From positions 1-17,664 of the forward strand of contig CAKRWX010000020.1 in NCBI GenBank assembly GCA_934418055.1: DNA of 17,664 nt, written 5' to 3'. Made by a program: the position numbers and the translations under genes. The stretch is from an uncultured Lachnospiraceae bacterium. GTDB lineage: Bacteria > Bacillota > Clostridia > Lachnospirales > Lachnospiraceae. A model generated the notes under the pieces. That model was given only the letters and a program-made list of their open reading frames with translations. It was not told the DNA's origin and made no database searches. Of this stretch, positions 1 through 7,349 are shown in pieces; position 1 is the first letter of the stretch; the number at the start of each line of letters is the position of its first letter.

Positions 1-283
1 GTGCTTTATAATACTGGACACAACTTCCCGGCAGATACGTCATAAACGCGACCAGCGTCTGATATAAAAGGTTGTAATCTCCCACCTGTTCTTTCAATGA
101 GCGCAGACCGCCCTGCGCCTTGATGCTGTCATACCACGGAATCAGGAAATCACGCATATCTGCAGAGATGAAATCCCGTCCCTGCTGCCGCATCACCATA
201 CCCAGAATACTTATGATCACAAAAAACAGAAGATCCTTATGCTTGACCAACTGGTCCATCCATTTTTTCTCAATATCTGACAT
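1..283 (-). CDS. Partial membrane protein, Gpi18-like glycosyltransferase-related (N-terminal 94 residues)
   Basis: Only the N-terminus is present; the gene runs off the left edge. A charged start (MSDIEKKW) leads into one hydrophobic segment at about residues 18-32 (LLFFVIISILGMV). An extracytoplasmic stretch follows with the motif DMRDFLIPWYD (about 42-52), then a second hydrophobic stretch. A first transmembrane helix followed by an acidic loop is what I recall from the GT-C-like 'Gpi18-like mannosyltransferase' proteins (COG5542) of Lachnospiraceae, which are thought to use lipid-linked sugars. I chose the ATG at 283 because GGTGAAAGAG lies just upstream. An in-frame ATG at 322 would add 13 residues but has a poorer ribosome site. 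It lies 83 bases downstream of the flavoprotein gene on the same strand, so it may be co-transcribed. The family call is an inference from a fragment. Confidence 0.5.
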   Translation of the reverse strand, partial: MSDIEKKWMDQLVKHKDLLFFVIISILGMVMRQQGRDFISADMRDFLIPWYDSIKAQGGLRSLKEQVGDYNLLYQTLVAFMTYLPGSCVQYYKA

Positions 284-366
284 TTTCTCTTTCACCTGCC
301 CATTCCCATACCGCACAACCATGCGCTTTGATATACTTCTCTACCTATTTAGTCCACATTTATAAG

Positions 367-993
367 TTAGATAAAGTTTGTTGAGATCCGCTCCTCTTTC
401 TCCGGCAATCCAAACTGCTCTTTTCCTAGAGCAATGCTCTTCATCAAAAATGCCATATTTCTCGCCAGGGTTCTCATGGTCTGTCTGCCCTCTCCATCTC
501 CCTCTGCCTCGCCCGGAGTTCTTCCGTGAACGCTGTTCCAGTACTGGCTTGATGCCACCGGCATGCCGGAGATTGTGAAATATTTGTTTAACTCATCAAA
601 GGTCGCAGAGCATCCGCCTCTTCTGGCGCAGACCACACTGGCGCCTACTTTCATGGTCTTATCAAAATGGCTGCTGTAGAATAACCGGTCCAGACAAGCG
701 ATCAACGTAGCATTGGCAGAAGCGTAATACACCGGGCTGGCAACCACTAAACCATCTGCCTTCTCAAATTTGACCGCCAGTTCATTCACGATATCGTCAT
801 ACACGCATTTTCCAAGCTTTGCACATCCATTGCATGCCACACAGCCACGGATCGCCTGACCGCCGATCTGAACTGTTTCCACCTGGATTCCCTGCTCTGC
901 AAATACTCTCTCCATCTCACGAAGAGCCAATGCCGTGTTGCCCTCCACTCTTGGACTTCCATTGATCATCAGTACTTTTATTGTTTTTTCCAT
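367..993 (-). CDS. NAD(P)H-dependent FMN reductase / iron-sulfur flavoprotein family oxidoreductase
   Basis: A 208-residue flavodoxin-like protein. The N-terminal strand and FMN phosphate loop read VLMINGSPRVEGNT (residues 7-20), and the flavin-contacting segment ASPVYYASAN lies at 85-94. Between them is a cysteine cluster at C51, C54, C57 and C63 (CxxCxxCxxxxxC), the pattern of iron-sulfur flavoproteins, where it can hold a 4Fe-4S cluster. The family transfers electrons from NAD(P)H or ferredoxin to flavin, quinone or other acceptors in the cytoplasm of anaerobes; the substrate here is not predictable. The start at 993 has AAGAAAGGAACC upstream. Its own promoter sits immediately beyond the terminator of the preceding operon, so it begins a new transcription unit that may include the partial membrane protein downstream. 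Confidence 0.85.
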   Translation of the reverse strand: MEKTIKVLMINGSPRVEGNTALALREMERVFAEQGIQVETVQIGGQAIRGCVACNGCAKLGKCVYDDIVNELAVKFEKADGLVVASPVYYASANATLIACLDRLFYSSHFDKTMKVGASVVCARRGGCSATFDELNKYFTISGMPVASSQYWNSVHGRTPGEAEGDGEGRQTMRTLARNMAFLMKSIALGKEQFGLPEKEERISTNFI

Positions 994-1050
994 ATTTTTC
1001 TGGTTCCTTTCTTATTTGAGCTTTTTATTGATCACTGTATTGATATTTTT

Positions 1051-1079
1051 ATAGTAACGTTTCTGATTTTCAAAGTCAA
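1051..1079 (-). promoter_or_regulatory. Sigma-A promoter of the flavoprotein gene
   Basis: On the minus strand, TTGACT (1079-1074) is followed after exactly 17 bases by TACTAT (1056-1051). The start site would be near 1044, inside a pair of direct repeats TATTGAT (1026-1032 and 1038-1044, plus-strand reading) spaced 12 bp apart, which could be a regulator site. The promoter begins only about 10 bases after the previous operon's terminator. Confidence 0.55.
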
Positions 1080-1088
1080 TTTGGAACT

Positions 1089-1125
1089 CAAAAAAAGACT
1101 GCCACTATAAAAGCAGCAGTCTTTT
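1089..1125 (-). terminator. Intrinsic terminator of the permease-ucpA operon
   Basis: Minus-strand hairpin with arms AAAAGACTGC and GCAGTCTTTT (1125-1116 and 1102-1093) and a 13-base loop, followed by a T run. It lies about 40 bases after the ucpA stop codon, closing that operon. Confidence 0.85.
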
Positions 1126-1166
1126 CTATATTGGGTTGATTCAGTTTTTTACTAAAACAGGATAAA

Positions 1167-1964
1167 TTAGTTTGTACCAATAGACATGGTCTCTGGTAAT
1201 GTGCTTCCGCCATCGATAACGATCTGGGAACCTGTCAGATAGCTGGACTCGTCGCTTCCTAAGAATGCGAACAGCTCGCCAACCTCGATCGGTTTTGCCA
1301 GACGTTTCATCGGAACGCCTACAGCGATATCTGCGATTGCTGCCTCTGGATTCTCTGGGTTGGACTCTAATGCCATCTTCTCAACCATTGGTGTACGTGC
1401 GTAACCTAACTGAGAGCAGTTTACACGGATGTTGCGGCCTGCGTACTCAACAGCCAGACACTTGGTCAGACCAACTAATGCAGCCTTAGTCATTGCATAT
1501 GCAGCCTCACCTGCGTCAGCTACAATATCACCAGTTACGGAAGAAGCGATCACGATGTTGCCGCCGCCCTGTTTTAACATGTAAGGGATCACTGCTTTAC
1601 AGGTATTCCATACACCCTTGATGTTAACATCGATATGGAAATCACGAGTCTTGTCATCCATCTCCTCAAATGGAGCCAGACGGCATACACCTGCGTTACA
1701 GCATGCTACGTTGATCTCGCCGAATTTCTCAACGCCCTTTGCTGCTGCTGCATCCATCTGCTCACGATCAGCAACGTTAGCGATCACTGTGATGATCTCT
1801 GCGTTGTACTCTTTTCTTAATTTCTCAGCAGTCTCCTCAACAGCTGGGGATAAGTCAACCATGATCAGTTTTGCGCCGTATTTTGCATATGCGGTAGAGA
1901 TGCCTTCTCCAAGTCCTGCTGCTGCTCCAGTGATTAATGCTACTTTTCCATCCAATTTAGCCAT
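1167..1964 (-). CDS. ucpA: UcpA-like short-chain dehydrogenase/reductase
   Basis: A 265-residue classical SDR. The cofactor loop TGAAAGLG spans 12-19, and Asp37 ends the second strand, which usually indicates NAD(H) preference. NAG is at 90-92, and the catalytic set is N114, S142, Y156 and K160 (YAMTK). Recalled E. coli UcpA matches in distinctive stretches: CRLAPF/CRLGSF, DFHIDVNIKGVWN, SSVTGDIVAD and the C-terminal DGGSTLPET. UcpA has been linked to furfural tolerance; its physiological substrate is unclear. The ATG at 1964 is preferred because AAAGGAG lies 9 bases upstream; a longer reading to 2018 would add 18 unsupported residues. It is the last gene of the operon, after two permeases, so it probably acts on a compound they import. 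The window shows no further catabolic enzyme for that compound. Confidence 0.85.
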   Translation of the reverse strand: MAKLDGKVALITGAAAGLGEGISTAYAKYGAKLIMVDLSPAVEETAEKLRKEYNAEIITVIANVADREQMDAAAAKGVEKFGEINVACCNAGVCRLAPFEEMDDKTRDFHIDVNIKGVWNTCKAVIPYMLKQGGGNIVIASSVTGDIVADAGEAAYAMTKAALVGLTKCLAVEYAGRNIRVNCSQLGYARTPMVEKMALESNPENPEAAIADIAVGVPMKRLAKPIEVGELFAFLGSDESSYLTGSQIVIDGGSTLPETMSIGTN

Positions 1965-2039
1965 TTTACATTTCTCCTTTACATTGAAATAGTTTATGCC
2001 AAGCGGTACTGCCCGCATGGGTTTTGAACATATAAAAAC

Positions 2040-3461
2040 CTAAAACTTCTCCACTCCATCTGGAGTTTCGATCTCTACCGGATGCTTCTTCCAGTTTACC
2101 AGAACCATCCACAGCCACAGCACAACTCCGACACCCAGATAGATTCCAAATGCCTTCCATGAACCAACGCTCTGTCCCAGTGTACAGAAGAATGCGATCA
2201 CGATCGCGATCAGCAGCGCCAGGATCCTTGTGATATTGCCGCCCTTTAATTTGTATGGAGATACCCACTGCGGATATTTCTTGCGGATCCGCATGGCTGA
2301 GATCATCGTCAGAGCGTAAGCGCAGGCACATCCAAAGCTCATCAGGTTAAAGAAGTCGTTCATAAATGTGGTAGCGTTCTGTAACAGTAAAAAGATCAAA
2401 GATATGATCAGCAATAAAATATTCGGAAGCACCGGCTGCTGATGACTGTTTAATTTCGTAAATGCCTTTGGAAGGAAGTTGTTCTCTCCCATCGCATACA
2501 TCAGACGAACTGTAGACAGCCAGAAGCCTAATAAACAGGTTCCGATCGCACACAGGATTGCTGCGATTCCGAATATAACTGCGAAAATGCTCCAGCCTCC
2601 GCCTAACTGCTCCATCATCGTGATGGCCAGGAATCCGTTCACTGCAGCGCCGCCCTCTTCTACCAGAGACTGTACCGGCATACCGCCCAGTCCGAAGAAG
2701 AACAGTGCATACACCATTCCACAGGTAACAATGGAACCCAGGATTGCCTTATTGGAATCCTTGATCGGGAAATCTCCCTCCTCCACCATCTGCGGAACCG
2801 TCTCGAATCCGAAGAATGGTGTGATCAACAGTGCCATTCCGATAAACCAGGACGGGATTCCGAACTGGCTTTTCACCTGAGAATAGAAGAAATTCTGGAA
2901 ATTATCCAGGCTCCACACACCAGAGAAGAAAAATGCAACCGTTGCCACGATACATCCGCCGATAGCGAAGATCAGCATATAAAGCTGGATCTTACCGGCG
3001 ATCTCTACATTCTGGAGACTTAAACAGCAATACCCGACCAGTGCCACAAGCGCCACACCCTCGATCAGGAAGAAGCTGCTGTTGACATGCAGCACATGGA
3101 ACATCCACTGGACGATAGCCATGACCGCAGACGGCGGAACCGCGATCCAGGCCGCCATGATCAGCCAGGATGAAAAGAATCCCACATGCTTGTTGATTCC
3201 GACGGTGTTGTAGATCAGCTCACCGCCCGCCTTTGGAAACAGCGGTGCCAGTTCACAGTAAACCATTGCGATGGGCAGGATCAGAAGCGTCATCAAAATG
3301 AAGCCCAAAAATGTACCTGCCCCGCAGTATTCATAAAAAATCGTATCCCAATATCCGATAAAGGTAAAGATCGCGCCAGCCGCGATTGCATAGACATAGA
3401 TCAGTCGAAGACTCTTTTTCAGTCCGCTGGGCTCTTTCTCTTTGGATTTTGAATCAGCCAT
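2040..3461 (-). CDS. APC-superfamily amino acid/amine permease (second of tandem pair)
   Basis: A 473-residue integral membrane protein, typical APC length, with about 12 hydrophobic segments starting at residue 18 (LRLIYVYAIAAGAIF). Segment 1 is broken by the glycine-rich stretch characteristic of substrate binding in APC carriers. A strongly conserved block, FFGFETVPQMVEEGDFPI, lies in the middle of the protein. It would import a small amino acid or amine by proton or sodium symport, or by exchange; the substrate is not readable. It is a clear paralogue of the gene 33 bases upstream, with long identical stretches such as VGINKHVGFF and the near-identical tail HPVEIETPDG. The start has GGGGAGTG 9 bases upstream. 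It is co-transcribed from the leader at about 5123 and followed by ucpA after 75 bases. Confidence 0.85.
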   Translation of the reverse strand: MADSKSKEKEPSGLKKSLRLIYVYAIAAGAIFTFIGYWDTIFYEYCGAGTFLGFILMTLLILPIAMVYCELAPLFPKAGGELIYNTVGINKHVGFFSSWLIMAAWIAVPPSAVMAIVQWMFHVLHVNSSFFLIEGVALVALVGYCCLSLQNVEIAGKIQLYMLIFAIGGCIVATVAFFFSGVWSLDNFQNFFYSQVKSQFGIPSWFIGMALLITPFFGFETVPQMVEEGDFPIKDSNKAILGSIVTCGMVYALFFFGLGGMPVQSLVEEGGAAVNGFLAITMMEQLGGGWSIFAVIFGIAAILCAIGTCLLGFWLSTVRLMYAMGENNFLPKAFTKLNSHQQPVLPNILLLIISLIFLLLQNATTFMNDFFNLMSFGCACAYALTMISAMRIRKKYPQWVSPYKLKGGNITRILALLIAIVIAFFCTLGQSVGSWKAFGIYLGVGVVLWLWMVLVNWKKHPVEIETPDGVEKF

Positions 3462-3494
3462 CCTAATCCACTCCCCACTCTCTAAATTATACCA

Positions 3495-4898
3495 TTAAAA
3501 CTTCTGAATGCCATCTGGAGTTTCGATCTCTACCGGATGTTTCTTCCAGTTCACACATACCATCCACAGCCAGATCACAACACCAACGCCCAGATATACA
3601 CCAAAGCAGATCCAGGAATCGATTCCCTGACCTAAGGTACAGAAGAATGCGATAGCAACTGCGATCAGCATCGCAAAGATACGGAATGCATCTCCACCCT
3701 TAACGGTGTTGCTGCTCTTCCAGTCCGGATGTTTCCGATGGATGCAGACTGCAGAGATCATGGTCAGTGCATATGCACATGCACAGCCAAAGCTCATCAG
3801 GTTAAAGAATGCGCTCATGAAGTCAGAAGAGTTCTGAAGCACGATAAAGATTAAGGATAATGCCAGCAGGAAGATGTTTGGAAGCATCGGCTGCTGATTC
3901 TTATTCACTTTTGCAAATACCTTTGGTAAGAAGTTCTTATTTGCCATGGAGTACAGCATACGCACGGTAGACATCCAGAATCCTAACAGGGAAGCACCCA
4001 TACCTAACAGACAGGACAGGATTCCTACGATGATCGGCCAGAAGGTCCAGCCTAATACATTCTGCATGGTAGCGATGGTTAAGAAACCGTCCTGTGCATA
4101 GTTGGTATACACATCTCTTAAGCCGTCCAGACCAGCAACGCAGAAATAGTAGAATACATAAATACATCCACAGGTTAAAATAGAACCACAAATTGCCTTC
4201 TTGGAGTTCTTGATCGGGAAGTCACCCTCCTCAACCATCTGAGGTACGGTCTCAAATCCAAAGTAAGGAGTGATCAACAGTGCCATACCGATGATCCATC
4301 CAGGAATTCCATTAACAGCGCTCAGACCGGACTCGAAGATATTACCAAAATTGGATAAATGCCAATGTCCGGAGAACAGTAAAATAAATCCTGTTAAAAT
4401 TGTAACAGTAATGTTGCAGAACAGCATACCAGCCTGTGCTTTTACTAACAGCTGTACGTTCTGGATACTCATGAAGAAGTACAGAACCAGTAAAACTGCA
4501 GCACAGCCTACCATTGGCCAGGTGCCTAAGTTCAGATTCAGGGTCTTATTTACCCATGTCATAATTGCCATAACAACTGCCGGTGGAACAGAGATCCATG
4601 CTGCCATGATCAGCCATGCTGCAAAAAATCCCACATGTTTGTTGATTCCAACCGAGTTGTAGATCAGCTCACCGCCAGATGTGTGGAACAGTGATGCTAA
4701 TTCACTGTATACCAGTGCGATCGGAAGGATCGCAACCGTCATCAGTGCGAATGCCAGAAACGTTCCGCTTCCGCAATATCCATAGAATACGGAATCCCAA
4801 TAATTCACGAACGTAAAAATAGAACCCGTGGCAACTGTATAAACAAAAATCAGCTTCAGACTCTTGTTTAAACCGCCTTTTTCTTGCTTGTTTTCCAT
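3495..4898 (-). CDS. APC-superfamily amino acid/amine permease (first of tandem pair)
   Basis: A 467-residue multi-pass membrane carrier with the same fold and motifs as its downstream neighbour: GGELIYNSVGINKHVGFF, FGFETVPQMVEEGDFPI and tail HPVEIETPDG. The ATG at 4898 is chosen because AAAAGGAG lies 9 bases upstream. An in-frame extension to 4985 would add 29 residues with no membrane character (MRGIFMGYRRAG...) that run into the leader. It is the first gene after the ANTAR-type leader and terminator, so its expression should depend on antitermination. The two permeases differ most in the loop after mid-protein (DVYTNYAQDG here versus VEEGGAAVNG downstream). They may therefore have different affinity or substrates, or form an uptake/export pair. 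Confidence 0.85.
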   Translation of the reverse strand: MENKQEKGGLNKSLKLIFVYTVATGSIFTFVNYWDSVFYGYCGSGTFLAFALMTVAILPIALVYSELASLFHTSGGELIYNSVGINKHVGFFAAWLIMAAWISVPPAVVMAIMTWVNKTLNLNLGTWPMVGCAAVLLVLYFFMSIQNVQLLVKAQAGMLFCNITVTILTGFILLFSGHWHLSNFGNIFESGLSAVNGIPGWIIGMALLITPYFGFETVPQMVEEGDFPIKNSKKAICGSILTCGCIYVFYYFCVAGLDGLRDVYTNYAQDGFLTIATMQNVLGWTFWPIIVGILSCLLGMGASLLGFWMSTVRMLYSMANKNFLPKVFAKVNKNQQPMLPNIFLLALSLIFIVLQNSSDFMSAFFNLMSFGCACAYALTMISAVCIHRKHPDWKSSNTVKGGDAFRIFAMLIAVAIAFFCTLGQGIDSWICFGVYLGVGVVIWLWMVCVNWKKHPVEIETPDGIQKF

Positions 4899-5001
4899 AT
4901 CAAACAGCTCCTTTTCCCTTGATCTCTTGATCTGCTGAAGCAGTCTGCAGCCTGCCCGCCTGTAACCCATGAAAATCCCCCGCAAAACAGGTTAGCGCAT
5001 C

Positions 5002-5040
5002 AAAAAAAGTCCAAAAACCCCCTAAAAAGTTTTTGGACTT
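5002..5040 (-). terminator. Leader (conditional) terminator ahead of the permease operon
   Basis: On the minus strand a perfect 12-bp stem (5040-5029 with 5018-5007; arm AAGTCCAAAAAC), a 10-base loop and a seven-T run form a strong intrinsic terminator. It sits between the promoter at 5130-5158 and the first permease start at 4898, so it must be bypassed for operon expression. Its upstream arm is shared with the second hexaloop hairpin. Confidence 0.85.
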
Positions 5041-5081
5041 CGATGCCACTATAATTACCAGTATACGCCGTTGCATACCAG
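5034..5081 (-). promoter_or_regulatory. Candidate ANTAR-protein RNA target (dual hexaloop hairpins)
   Basis: Hairpin P1 (5081-5058): arms CTGGTATGC and GTATACTGG, nine pairs including wobbles, close a six-base loop AACGGC with A at position 1 and G at position 4. After a 9-base linker, hairpin P2 (5048-5034): TGGC and G(T)CCA, with one bulged base, close the loop ATCGAA, again A1 and G4. Paired hexaloop hairpins with A1/G4 are the published target of ANTAR antiterminators such as EutV. P2 uses bases that also form the upstream arm of the terminator stem, so the two folds exclude each other. P1 is convincing; P2 is short and bulged. An ANTAR response regulator is encoded directly upstream. Confidence 0.72.
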
Positions 5082-5108
5082 CTATCATTAAATTTTCAAA
5101 ATTAAAGA

Positions 5109-5129
5109 GATATCGCTTTAAGCGTTATC
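5109..5129. promoter_or_regulatory. 21-bp dyad at the permease operon start site (candidate operator)
   Basis: Arms GATA-CGCTT and AAGCG-TATC form an inverted repeat with one unpaired base in each arm and one at the centre. It abuts the -10 box and spans the expected start site near 5123. It could be a repressor operator or a 5'-end hairpin in the transcript. Which one is not decidable here. Confidence 0.45.
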
Positions 5130-5158
5130 ATAATACCATCCTTTGCGCTTTTTGTCAA
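5130..5158 (-). promoter_or_regulatory. Strong sigma-A promoter of the permease-ucpA operon
   Basis: Minus strand: consensus -35 TTGACA (5158-5153), 17-base spacer, -10 TATTAT (5135-5130). It lies 28 bases past the sensor-kinase stop codon, giving the transport genes their own promoter and a leader of about 225 nt. Confidence 0.85.
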
Positions 5159-5185
5159 CTGTTTAACAATCTTTTTGCACGCCCC

Positions 5186-6646
5186 TTATTGAGACGTTTC
5201 TTCCTGATTGCGGAACGAAAACCTCACGCGGGTTCCTCCATGCTCTGAATCGATAAAAATCTCACCGTGAAGGCTGGATCGGACCAGACCGTTAATCAGG
5301 CGAAGACCAAGACCCGAACTGCTCGTGGACACTTTTTTATTATCAAAGCCGCAGCCATCGTCCCGGACAGTCACCCAGGAATATCTGGGTCCCCGCTCGA
5401 TCTGCATCTGGATCTGTCCTTCCTCCCTGTCAGGAAATGCGTATTTTAGGCTGTTCTGTATCAACTCATTCACGATCAGCGCCACCGTAGATGCCGTCGT
5501 TTCCATCAGCCACACATCATCTCCGGCAATCTGTGTCACGATCCGGCACTCCTCCTGGCTTCGGTTTTCCTGCATATTATCACAGAGCTTCTCCAGCAGG
5601 AACTTCAGGCTGACATGGTCGCTTCCTGTGCGGGATAACAGCTCATAGGTCACATTCATGCTCCGCACATGAGCCGTGATCGTCCTGGCAAATGCCTTTA
5701 CCCGGGCGTCTTTCGAATGGGCGGATTCTAATCCCACCAGGCTGATGATCGTCTGGAGATTATTCTTCACCCGATGATGGACCTCGTGGATCAGAGCCAC
5801 ACGGGAGGCAACCTCATCCTCCAACTGGCGTACCCTGGTCTTATCCCGGTACACTGCCGCAAAGCCATGGCAGACCTCCTCTTCCCAGATGCCGCTAAGT
5901 GTTGCTTCTAAGATGTGTCCGGCGATCTCCACCTCTTTTTTGATTGTCCCTTTCTGTCCCAGGACTTCTGCCCTGCTGGTATCCGTCAGCTGCAGGTCTA
6001 TTACATTCCGCCCCACTAATGGCATCGAATAACCAGCCTCCTGATACAGCTCCTCCGCCTTGGTGTTGGCAAACATACAGATCCCATCCTTATCATAGAA
6101 TAACAGGGCGTCCTGAAGGCAGCTTGCTGCCTTACTTAGCTGATTGCGGAACAAACCGGTCTCCCCCTCTTTGTTTTTAATACGGATAGGCTCCGTATCC
6201 ATCGCCGCATTGGGGTATTCATATGTCAAGGAACCAATCACACGCCCATCTTTACTCAGAATCGGACTGACCGTATGGCGCACCAGCAGCCGTCCATCAT
6301 CAATAATACCGATCAGCCCTCTTCCGGAAATGCCTTTTTCCAAAGCCCGGTACACCGCCGGTTCATCCTCTTTCTTCTCAATGTCCCCAATGATACTTCG
6401 TTTATAAAGGTCACAGTCCGGATGGCGGTACTGGGCCACCACCATGGACTCCCCATTTCTCGTCAATACATTAATATAGGTATCTCCGCTTTCCAGACTC
6501 CCCACAAATGGCAGGGAGTGCGCCATTTCCAGCAAAATTCCCATATCCTCCTCGCTAAGATCCGTAAATCGCCTGACCAGATAAACCATCTGTCTGTCAA
6601 CATCGTCACGAACCAGCTCCGATTTCAACGTAAACTCCTTCTCCAT
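5186..6646 (-). CDS. HisKA_2-type sensor histidine kinase (EutW-like architecture)
   Basis: A 486-residue soluble kinase with no transmembrane segment, so it senses a cytoplasmic signal. Residues about 25-145 resemble the H_kinase_N sensor domain (motifs YRHPD, YKRSIIGD, DEPAV). About 170-275 look PAS-like (LLFYDKDGICMFANTKAEELY). The phosphoacceptor box EVHHRVKNNLQ is at 288-298 (His290/291), typical of HisKA_2. The ATPase domain has an N box NELIQNSLKYAF (393-404), G1 DDGCGF (429-434) and G2 SGLGL (444-448). EutW, the ethanolamine sensor partnered with ANTAR protein EutV, has the same kind of layout. The start at 6646 has GAGG 8 bases upstream, overlapping the end of the regulator gene 10 bases before it. 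It should phosphorylate the adjacent ANTAR regulator. The ligand is unknown, and no eut genes are in view. Confidence 0.88.
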   Translation of the reverse strand: MEKEFTLKSELVRDDVDRQMVYLVRRFTDLSEEDMGILLEMAHSLPFVGSLESGDTYINVLTRNGESMVVAQYRHPDCDLYKRSIIGDIEKKEDEPAVYRALEKGISGRGLIGIIDDGRLLVRHTVSPILSKDGRVIGSLTYEYPNAAMDTEPIRIKNKEGETGLFRNQLSKAASCLQDALLFYDKDGICMFANTKAEELYQEAGYSMPLVGRNVIDLQLTDTSRAEVLGQKGTIKKEVEIAGHILEATLSGIWEEEVCHGFAAVYRDKTRVRQLEDEVASRVALIHEVHHRVKNNLQTIISLVGLESAHSKDARVKAFARTITAHVRSMNVTYELLSRTGSDHVSLKFLLEKLCDNMQENRSQEECRIVTQIAGDDVWLMETTASTVALIVNELIQNSLKYAFPDREEGQIQMQIERGPRYSWVTVRDDGCGFDNKKVSTSSSGLGLRLINGLVRSSLHGEIFIDSEHGGTRVRFSFRNQEETSQ

Positions 6647-6656
6647 TGATCACGCC

Positions 6657-7229
6657 TCACTTTTCATAGGCTTTTAACAGCATTTTGGCCAATTCTGTCA
6701 TGGAAATCCCCTTATCCATGGACAGATGGCGCAGATAGGCATAGGCATCCTGCTCCGACAGCTGCCTCTGATCCATGATCATGCCCTTAGCCCGGTCCAG
6801 ATACTTCCGGTCATCCAATGCCTCGCGGGTGCGGCTGAATTCCCGCTTCATCTCTTCCCGATGACGGTAATTATTCAGGGCGATCTTCACCGCCGGCATC
6901 AGCGTATCCTCGTCCACCGGTTTTACAATATACCCCATTACGTCTATGTCCACCGCCTGATCTGCGATCTCCTTGTCCCGGTAAGCCGTCAGGATCATCA
7001 CAAAGCCTGCCAGCTTATCCTCATGGATCACCCGCGCCGCCTCAAGCCCGGTCATCACCGGCATATTCACATCCATGATCACAAAATCCGGATGCTTCTG
7101 CTTGCAGACCGTGATGGCGTCCAGTCCATCCTCTGCCTCTCCCACTACCTCAAATCCGTTATTCTCCAGAATCTCCCGGATATACATCCGGATCAAAACC
7201 TCATCATCTGCAATCACTACTTTATACAT
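6657..7229 (-). CDS. ANTAR-domain response regulator (EutV-like antiterminator)
   Basis: 190 residues. Receiver domain 1-120 has acidic pocket D8/D9, phosphoacceptor D53 (IMDVNMP), T81 (LTAY) and K103 (VKPVD). After a linker helix, an ANTAR domain spans about 131-186 with its hallmark residues (RKYLDRAKGMIMDQ, then SEQDAYAYLR and SMDKGISMTELA). ANTAR domains bind paired hexaloop RNA hairpins and block terminators when dimerised by phosphorylation. The start at 7229 is chosen because the product then begins MYKVVIADDE, as receiver domains do, with GGGGGA five bases upstream; a reading from 7256 would add nine residues without a ribosome site. It is co-transcribed with the kinase. A matching RNA target lies in the leader 110 bases past the kinase gene. 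Confidence 0.92.
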   Translation of the reverse strand: MYKVVIADDEVLIRMYIREILENNGFEVVGEAEDGLDAITVCKQKHPDFVIMDVNMPVMTGLEAARVIHEDKLAGFVMILTAYRDKEIADQAVDIDVMGYIVKPVDEDTLMPAVKIALNNYRHREEMKREFSRTREALDDRKYLDRAKGMIMDQRQLSEQDAYAYLRHLSMDKGISMTELAKMLLKAYEK

Positions 7230-7256
7230 GCACTTCCCCCAACATCCTTCTAACAT

Positions 7257-7312
7257 AACTGGCCAGTACCGTCCCGGTCAACGCAGCAGACGCGCCGATC
7301 TACTGGGCAGTT
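7257..7312. repeat. Structured repeat, copy C (in the response-regulator leader)
   Basis: The core hairpin at 7276-7300 has GGTC, two unpaired bases, CGC, a seven-base loop AGCAGAC, GCG, two unpaired bases and GATC. Outer arms AACTGGCCAGTA (7257-7268) and TACTGGGCAGTT (7301-7312) pair with one mismatch. Core spacing is identical to the copies at 11453 and 17485. It lies between the promoter and start codon of the response-regulator gene, so it is transcribed in that leader. Confidence 0.55.
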
Positions 7313-7349
7313 TCATTCCAACTTATTCGTACAATAACGTTGATACTAC

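Noticed and set aside
1965..2018. 18-residue N-terminal extension of the UcpA-like protein
   Set aside because: The ATG at 1964 has AAAGGAG at proper spacing and matches the family start. The extension overlaps that ribosome site.
1979..2039. GCGG/CCGC hairpin with a six-base loop between the second permease and ucpA, considered as another ANTAR site
   Set aside because: The loop GCAGTA has G, not A, at position 1. There is no partner hairpin and no terminator.
4899..4985. 29-residue extension of the first permease
   Set aside because: No ribosome site, hydrophilic basic sequence, and it lies within the regulatory leader.
5186..7229. Naming the pair eutW/eutV
   Set aside because: Domain layout matches, but no ethanolamine genes are present and ANTAR two-component pairs occur in other contexts, so the symbol would overstate function.
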